Part shown: positions 1 to 9,700 of the stretch, one piece after another
Numbering within the stretch: position 1 is the stretch's first letter
Layout: every line of letters begins with the position of its first letter
Assembly: GCF_019320115.1 (NCBI RefSeq)
Contig: NC_089582.1
Location: 125,885,259 to 125,949,258, forward strand
DNA: 64,000 bases
Source: Miscanthus floridulus
Lineage: Eukaryota; Streptophyta; Magnoliopsida; Poales; Poaceae
Direction of reading: 5' to 3'
Notes under the pieces: generated by a model
Databases searched by the model: none
Seen by the model: only the letters and a program-made list of their open reading frames with translations
What the model was told of the DNA's origin: nothing
Program-made: the position numbers and the translations under genes

Positions 1-746
1 CTTGCAAAGTTGCAGTTGGAAAAAGAGAGGCAGCAAGAAGGTAGGAACTCGCCCCAATTTTCTGAGGCTGTATGTGCTGGTCTGTTTAATTGCCTCTGCC
101 AAGTTTGTCCATTTCAACTTTGCCTTAGTTTTCATGACAAAGAGCTCTCACTAGTACTGTTCTTTTTTAAAAAATGGGAGAGTTACTTGTTGATGAACCT
201 GCTATGCTACTCAGTGCCCCAAACTTTGCATTACATCTCTTGCTTCATAAATAGGGTGTTTGGTTTGAGGAATGAGTAAGCCCATCATCTACTCATTCCT
301 TATTTTTTTGTTTGGCTGTGGAATGGAATGGGTTGATCCATCATCACCTCATTCCTCACAAGCTAATAAGTAGTACTAGTTTGAGGAATGGAATTCCACC
401 AAATTTGAGGATTGGACCCATGATGCACCACCTCATCTAGGATGGAGTGATTCTTCAAACCAAACACTCTAAAAGTTGTGTAAACAATGATCCCAACAGT
501 GCGTGTTTGTGTGGATAGATGGGTTTCCCCTTTGGATTATGAAGGAAAACAAACACTCTTTCATGCCAGTTTGAGGGATTAGACCAAATTCTTCCCTATT
601 AAACCAGGGCCCTAAGTGCCATGTGTGCCCAGTGTTCAATATAGTGCCAAGCGCAGGTACGATTTGTAGTATCATGATGCAGGATTTATCATGGACAGGA
701 GCTGATAGAGGGGCCTCTTAACAACTCTGTCAATTCTAGGACCGAT

Positions 747-777
<31 letters not shown>

Positions 778-3700
778 ACCCCCCCCCCCCCCCCCCCGAC
801 CCCACAAAAAAAACTAAGATACTTAAGTCCAGTTTTGAAGCAATCTTAGTATTTATGGAGTTGCTAAAAGGAGCTTGTTACTTAAAGAACTGGCATTGTA
901 GCATCTTATATTTTAGAAGAAAAAAAAACTAGAATAGTCTGGAGCTATGTATGTATTGGATACATAGGCTAAGCGATGATGTTCCTAAATTCTAGTGAAT
1001 CTCCAATCTTGACCATTTTCTTGAGAAAATAGCATTTACCTTCTTTAAAGCTACCTCTTATTTCGAGTCAGCTGCCATGGTGAAAATGGTAGACACGCTG
1101 CTTGTAGAAAGCAGTGCTCATGCATCTCGGTTCGGGTCCGAGTGGCAGCATTCTCGGAAAAAGCATAAAATAGATTATAAATAGATTTATTTTGACCCAA
1201 CTTTCTCTAGCTACTGGCAGCAATCAGCTTAATCATTGCCTGGTTTGCAACTGAAGTACCATAGGTTATTTTAGCAATCTCTTCGCGATTAGTGCTATCA
1301 ACAGGACCTGGTTTGAGATTAGTTACTCGTGTGTTATAGTAGTGGACCAGCCCTAGGCATCGCCCACCAGCACGGCAAGACGTCTAACGATACACGTAAA
1401 CAATACCAAGGAATATATTAGGTTAGTTGGTTTGTTAGTAAAGAGATAAATAGATTGATTCATTTAGGATTTTTGCTTAGGGGTGATATAAGTCATATAT
1501 AAAAGAGAAGAGAGAGCTTTGTATTAGTTGAGATCAAGCAAGAAGAACCCTAAAAGCAATCAGATACTCTAAGTGGAGGGTGACTAGCCGATTCTTCATA
1601 CTATCCCAAATCCATATCACGTGGCATGTTAGAGTGATTTAGCTTTATGCTTAAGAAGGTGAACGTGATTATAGATAGAGAGGTGAGTTTATGGGGGGAT
1701 TTTTTTTTTTAAATGGTTAATTCGGAGAGTTTTTTGTTGGCGGTTAACACTTATTAATGAAATTTCACTGCCCATTTGTTAGGAATACTTTATTTGGCTT
1801 TTACTTAATGGTGATTAATGTAGTTTGGGCTTTACCAGTTTGTGAAGGTATAGAACCTTTCACTCCTGAAGCTATCGCTATTCGGTTGTGAATGCTAATG
1901 AGTTACGAGTCCTAAATATATTATGGGTGACATGAATTCCTCTTCAAAACTGTGATTTTTTTTTTTTTTGAAGTATCTATCTTGTCGGTTTAGTGTAGTG
2001 TTCACTAAGATTTTGTTAGATGCATGTATACTATATTGGGGGTATTTATGCCTTTTCTTGCCCTGGTATATGTATAAAAAATAGTTTGACAAACCTGGAG
2101 GAACTAGGTGGCTTTGTAAATAAGAAGAAAATGGCACCCAGATGCAAGGTAAAGAGTACTCAGACCTACATGTTGATGTGTGCACCCGCACAGTTGAACT
2201 AAGCTCAGTTCCTATAAACTGGGCGATTGGATTGGGCTTGAACCCAAAATTTGTCTCCATCCCTATCTCTGTTGGGACCATAAGATTGTTACACATCCTT
2301 TCCCTCCTTCCTTATCAGCAGTGCTTAGGTCTAGTTGCTTCCACCGATCTTTTATTCTTTGTTGCTCATTCACCGTCAGGAATAGTGCCTTGCTTGATTG
2401 GTGCTGTTGCTGCACCTTAGATAGTTAATGACCTCAGACAATCATTTCTACCGTTTTGAGTAGCCAAGATGCTATCTTTTATATGCGATGATCTTGTGCT
2501 TGTTGACTTTGGTGAACCTAGAGATGGCAACAAGGAATTCCCCGTCGGGGAATGAGTCACCATCCTCGTCCCTGCGGGGGTAAAATTTCCCTGTCCCTGT
2601 CCCCGTTAAAGCTGGTAGGAGACGTTCCCTCCCTATCCTCGCTCCCGCCCGATTATTCTGTGCTCGACAGGGTCCCTGTCCCCGTGACTATGAAACACTC
2701 AATCAACTTAGGAGGCCAGGAGTTCACCTTTCATCGGCACCCAAGCCGCGCAGTGGGCAGCCAAGTAGCAACCCGCTAGCTTGGAAGCCCATCGTCACCC
2801 TCCATGGATTTGTTGCAATTGAATGGGACGGTCTTCAGCTTGATGACGACATGGATGCAACCGCGTGCCACCACCCCAGCGCCCCCCGTGCTCTAGTGCC
2901 TCTACGCCGAGAAGATGCAAGGCGAGGGGTGGATCTAGGAGGAACCTATGAGATTCAAGCGGTGGGATTGCGAGAGGGGCAGATTGGCAGGAAGTTGCAC
3001 CTATCTGCGAGCGACAATCATTCCGGTGGCGGCGGCATGTGTTATTTTGGAATTTTTGGTCAAATTGGTGAGCTTTGGTACCTACTCGAAGGGTAGCAGT
3101 TAGCTTGTTAGGGCTTAGTGGCTGGATGGGCCTAGTACCTCCGTCCCCAAAAAAATTCAATTTTAGATGCATTCTTAGTTTTTGTGCCTAAAATTTGATC
3201 AAATATATAGGTAAATATATTAATGTTTATGACGCCTAATAAGTGTATTATGAAAATATGTTTCATGAATCTAATGTTACCTATTTAGTGCGATAAATAT
3301 TAGTATTTTTTATATATATTTGGTCAAACTTGACATAATTTAGCGTAGCACTGTTCTAAAAGTTAATTCTTTCTTGGACGGAGGGAGTATTAGTTAGTGG
3401 GCTTTCCATGTTAGCTTAGGACAAATTCACATAACACTTTAGATGTTTACTTGGGCCAATTCATATAAATTACATACTACGTGGGGAATGGGGACGGCGA
3501 ATAGGGAACCGTCCCTGTCTCCATGATACCCGACGAGGGAAACTTTCTCCCTGTTAATATCCCCGTGGGGATGAAATTACAACCATCCCCATCCCCTAAG
3601 AGCAAGTATAATAGAAGGCTGAGGTGGAGGGGAAAAAGGAGGAGAGAGAAGAAAGGTGGGCTGTCGGTTTGCAGCCAGCTGAAGCACAGGAACCAAGAAA

Positions 3701-6700
3701 CTTTTGAGAGGAAGGGATGGACTATAAGTAAACCAACTACTATATGAGTTGGCTAATAAATGGGTTGTAAGGATCCATACAGTGAGCTGAAGGCTGTATT
3801 ATTAGCCTTGCTATAATAGAGGAATCCTCCACAAGGAATCGGGAAACGCGGCCCATTGCTATCTCTAGGTGAGCCAATAGCTGCCTGAACGCTCTCATGC
3901 TAGTACCTCTTCTTTTTTTCTTTGAGAATTCAAGTAGATTGATCATTCTTCAACCAAGTCAAGTGCATAAAGGATGAGAGGGAGCAGCTCTTAGTGAAGG
4001 AGGATGAGATCAGACATAGATGGTAAGAGTATTTTGATAAATTGTTCAATGGTGAGAACGAGAACACCACCGTTCAGCTGGACGACTCGTTTGATGACAC
4101 TAATAGGCACTTTGTGCGAAGGATTCAAGAATCGAAGGTCAGAAAAGCCTTGAAAAAGATGAAAGAGGGCAAAGCGATGGGCCTTGATGGTATCCCAATC
4201 AAGGTGTGGAGATGTCTCGAGGATATATAGCTATAGTATGGCTAACCAAGATGTTCAACAATATCTTTCGATCGAACAAAATGTCTGAGGAGTGGAGAAG
4301 AAGCGTATTGGTACCAATCTACAAGAACAAGGGAGATATCTAAAGTTGTACTAATTATCGGGAATTAAGTTGATAAGCCACACTATGAAGTTATGGAAGA
4401 GTCATCGAGCAGCGCCTGCGAGGAACGACGTAGATATCAACAAACCAATTTGGTTTCATGCTCGGAAGGTCAACCACAAAAGCAATCTTCTTAATAAGAC
4501 AGGTTATGGAGCGGTTTAGAGAGCAGAAGAATGACCTCCACTTGGTTTTCATTGACTTGGAGAAGGCTTATGACAAGATACCAAGAAATGTTATGTGGTG
4601 GTCTTTGGACAAACATAAAGTCCCATCAAAGTACGTGACCCTCATCAATGACATGTACAACAATGTTTTGACTGGTGTTCGAACAAACGATGGTAACATA
4701 GGTTATTTCTTGATTAAAATTGGACTTCATCAAGGGTCAGCCTTAAACCCGTATCTCTTTGCCTTGGTAATGGATGAGGTTACCAGGAACATACAAGGGG
4801 ATATCCCTTGGTGTATGTTGTTCGCTGATGATGTAGTGTTAGTGGACGCGGGAGTAAATAGGAAACTAGAGTTATGACGGTAGACTCTTGAGTCTAAAGG
4901 TTTTAGATTGAGTAGAACTAAAACCGAATACATGAGATGCGACTTTGGTGGAGTTGTACAGGATGAGGGAGATGTGAGTTTGGAAGGTCAAGTAGTGCTT
5001 AAGAAGGATACCTTTCGGTATCTGAGATCGATGCTACAGATGCGGACGTTAGCCATAGAATCAAAGCAGGGTGGATCAAGTGGCGACAAGCTTCTGGCAT
5101 TCTCTGTGATAAGAGGGTACCACAAAAGTTAAAAGGCAAGTTCTATAGAACGGCGATTAGACCGGCTATGTTGTATGGAGCAGAATGTTGATCTACAAAG
5201 ATTCGACATGTTCAACAACTGAGTGTTGCAGAAATGCGTATGTTGTGATGGATTTGCAGTCACACAAGAATGGATCGAGTTCAGAATAATGATATACGTG
5301 ATCGCCTAGAGGTAGCACCAATTGAAGAAAAGCTTGTCCAACATCGGTTGTTGTGGTTTGGCCATGTCCAAAGGAGATCTCCAGAGACACCAGTGCATTG
5401 TAGAGTCCTAAGCCAAGCTAATAATATGAGAGGTAGAGGAAGGCCGAAATTGACATGGGAGGAGGCAATAAAAAGATATTTGAAAGCTTGGGATATACCT
5501 AGAGATCTATGTTTGAATAAGAGTACTTGGAAAGCAGCTATTGAAGTGCCTGAACCATAACTTGGGGCTCTTAGTGGGTTTTAAATCTAGCCTACCCCAA
5601 CTTGCTTGGGACTGAAAGACTATGTTGTTATTATCGTCGTCGTTGTTGTAAGTAGATTGATCATTGAAACCAGAGTACAAAGATCAGAAAAGATCCTCGA
5701 TTATAGATTTGTAGCTCCATATCTACTGTAAGAAACACGAACAGAACTTGATGAGAATAAAGCAAGCTGCAAGAGGGGTTGAATGGGTGATCCTACATGT
5801 ATTGCTAGAGTACATATGATTGTGTTCATAGGCAGTACATATGATTGTGTTCATAGGCACTGATTGTGTCTATGAACTTTTAGAATCATTCAATTCTTCA
5901 TATGCCTTTGTCAGAATGGATAGACCTGTCAACTTGTTTGGTGGTTATCACCAACTAAGCGAACAAATGTAGGTACCTTGTAATGTTGAACTTCGTGATG
6001 AAAGCACACAACAGTGATTGTCACCCCAATTGGAGTATCGCAATGGATGACCAACCTTCATCCAGTCTTGCCTATCATGTTCTGGTTAGCTAGTGCACTG
6101 CCATTTTACCACTTCTTCATGAATTGTGCCATCTTCAGGGCAACCATGCCATATTGGCATGTAATATTGTACTACCTCTATCCAGAAAAGGATGCAATTC
6201 TAGCTCTATCCTTGGTCAAACTTTCTAAAATTTGACCGAGATTATAGAAAAAAATATCAACATTGACAACACAAATATGTATACTATGAAAATATAGTTA
6301 ATGATAAATCTAATGACACGTATTGGGTATCATAAAATAAAATATTGATACTTTTGTATAAACTTGGTCAAACTCAAAATTATTTGACTCGGTACTATGC
6401 TAGAATTGCACTTTCCTGGACGGAGGGAGTACTGTGCGATCCCTTAATTTGTGCAGAGAAAAAGAAATGTTGTGTGTGGCATTTTAATGACAATTGGTAC
6501 AATGATGCTGGAGTAATCCCATAGTCATAAAATTTAACTTATCAAGTTGTTGCTTCGTGGAACGACATGTTTATGTTTATCTCACATCCCTCTCTCCACA
6601 TCATAACAAATCATATGTGGTATTGCATGAGGCGACAATTTGGAAAACTAGAAGGATACCTCGCTTGTTTACGAGACTTCCTTAGAACTAAAGCTATTGC

Positions 6701-9700
6701 ATGTATGAGTTGGACCCATGTTATTGTATCGGTTCTGGTCAAAATTGGGAAAGGTAATGAAAGAATCCAACAAAAAATAATAAAATATTAGATCAAACTA
6801 TAAATTGATGGAACAACAAAACAAATAGCATTATTTGTGTGCCTTATATTTTTTGATAGATTGAAAATAGTAACACATATGGAGGATGACATGGATAGCT
6901 TGCATGAAGAGATTGAAAGGTAATGGGAGATGTGGTGTTTATAGCATCTCCAACAGGGACCCTAAACAGGGCTTCTATTTTGGTGCCAGAGCAACAGGGC
7001 CCTAACTCCCAACTCAAGTCCCTACTTTATGGAGGCCTCCAAATCTCTTCTCTCAGCCTCATCTCCCAGGGTGCATAGGAGCTCCCTACTTAGGATTTTT
7101 TTTCCGGTGTCTCTTTTTGTCCTGACTCTCGCTCTGCCGCCCTATTCCCCTCCCCCTGGGCGACTCCCCCGGTGAAGCCCGGCCTAGCGCGGCTCGCCTC
7201 CCGTTGCTTGTCCCATCGCCGGAGGCAGTTGACCCCGCCGTGGCTCCCCTCCCCGTGCAGTCTTCGATGCTCCTTGCCCTCAGCATGCCATCTCCGGTGC
7301 TCCTCCCTCCCTCCCTCCTCTCTCGTACCCATGGTGGATATGGCCGAAGGACGAGTGGTTTCCATATGCCAGTGTCTACTGGAATGGATTGAGGGCTGCT
7401 AGAGTAGATGCAAAAAAAACCCTCAATAGTAGGGGGAGCCCTCAAATCAAAAGTAGGGGCCTTGATTTGGGGAGTCCTCAAATCAAAAGTTGGGGCCCTG
7501 ATTTGCGGACTCCTGCTGGAGTTGCTCTTAGTGGGGATGACGTGGATAGCTTGTATGTTGAGATTGAAAGCTAGTGGGAAAATGATATGGCATTTAGTGG
7601 GGGATGAGGTGAATAGCTTGTGTGGTGAGATAGAAAGCTAGTGAGATTTGTTTTTATTAGATATGTGGATGTAGATATAGACATAGATATAGATTACCCG
7701 TTCCACTACAAGCTCCAGATTCCATGAAGTGAGTGGCGCACCCCTTCTTAAATAGTGCCTTTCTTCAGGAGTTATCTGGGTAACTGTCCGTCATGTGCCA
7801 TAGCTTTGTCTTTATTGGTCATGGTGCGCACTTGTGTGTTTTGCCTTTAAAGTTGTGATGCTAGAGATGCTCTCACCTCTACGACTTCCTCATTTCACTG
7901 AGTTTGTGAAAAATTGTCTGTCCTTGGTAGATGCTCAATGTAGTATGTTTTTGGCCTCTCTTTTTCTTGTGCCTGTACTTGCTATGCAGCTCATCCATTC
8001 TATTTGCACCATTGTGGATCATGATTCCCACAATTTTTTACTCTGACTTGTACGTCTCCTTGTCATGAGCCATTCTTCATCTTCTCTTTCCTGTAGTCCT
8101 TTATCGTCTGTTTCTTCACTTATGCTTTTTACCTTTTGTGATGTGATGTCATGTTCCTACTCCTACTAGCCTACTACTCCTAACTCTCAAGGCGCTTCTG
8201 TCTCAAAACTGCACCATTATGCTTATGCTGGTCAGTTAGGACTTAGGACTCATGGTTACTCTTTCCTTCCTTATAATTTCTTAGACCACATCTCAAGGAG
8301 CCTCTGTTTCAAAGCTTGCTGCTTCTAATGTTGCTGCTGCTAAGGAACCTTGCATGTGTTTCTCCCATCACGTGTAAGTAGGTCGATATGATTTTATGAC
8401 ACTGTTGGGTGTTACAAGGCTTGCACATGGGGTTTTTAGAGAGAGTGATCATGAATTTGATGAAACTTGTGCTCATGTGACCTTGTTTTTTTTTCTCGAA
8501 CTACGCAGAAGAGCTGCGCGTCATTTCGTTAAGGTAGAAAAAACAGTACACGAGTCCAGTAGGACCCAAACCCGAGTACAAAGAACCAACACACACATCA
8601 CACCTCACGAACTAATCTAGAAACTCGCCACAAAGAACAAGAAAAAAACGACCATTGACCAAAGGGCCTAAGCACCAATGGCCAGCAACCTGGGCATGAG
8701 CTCTTGGAGCTTTGAAGCCCTGCTGAACACCGGAGACCACCCTCCATGCTCACAGCCCTCAGCACCACCTGAAGACTCGGTCTCGAATTCTCAAACACGC
8801 AATCATTTTGGTGTTTCCAGATCTCCCATGCCACCAAGATTATTAAGGAGTTCAGGCCCTTACGCACTTCTTTTGGTACAGCTCTGATAACTTTTCTCCA
8901 CCATCCAGAGAAACGACCCACTGAAAGATCAGATGTTAATTGTACTATGCTCAAGAGCTGAAAGATCGAAACCCAGACTTGGCGAGCAAACACACAGCCA
9001 ACCAAAAGGTGACTGATTGTTTCCTCAGCCTGATCACAAAGGGGGCAGACCTCCGGGTGTGGCAGACCCCGTTTTGCTAAGCGGCCGGCCGTCCAACACC
9101 GGTTATGAACCACCAACCAAATGAAGAATTTGCAACGCAGGGGGGGCCAACTCTTCCAAATTCTTCTCCAAAGACTGAACTTGATTGTTCCGACGAAGAA
9201 GGCAGAATAAGCGGATTTGCTGCTGTATGAGCCTGACGGGGTCAATTTCCACTTAAACTGGTCAGGTACATCTTGTTGCAAGACTGTACCTTCCACCAAG
9301 TCCCAAACCTGAAGATATTCAACCCAAACTTGTACTGTAAGAGCCCCATTTATATCTCTGACCCATCTTCTATTTTGGACAGTTCGCCTCTTGGCTGTTC
9401 GTTTCGAGACTGTCCTGAACAGGTTGGGAGCCACCTCTGCCATGGTATTGCCATCTAACCAGCGATCAGTCATGTGACCTTGTTTGATGCCTTTGCTCAA
9501 CAGGTGGTCTCTTTTGCTATCGAGTAGAACGATTAAACCTTGTCTGAAGTAAGTTTGGTAGCTTACAAGTGAACAACAAGACATTAGACCTGGCAGGTAT
9601 TAAGGTTCGTCTACTTACCCCTTTCGAGTATAACCTCAGGTATTATCAGGCACTCGAATATCCCCAATACTATCTGAAGGACCTCAAGGTTGGTTTTGGA

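Noticed and set aside
7086..7481. A 131-codon minus-strand frame in the GC-rich interior of the TIR element
   Set aside because: Arg/Gly-rich with parallel frames open on the other strand; no homology recognised, so not called a gene.
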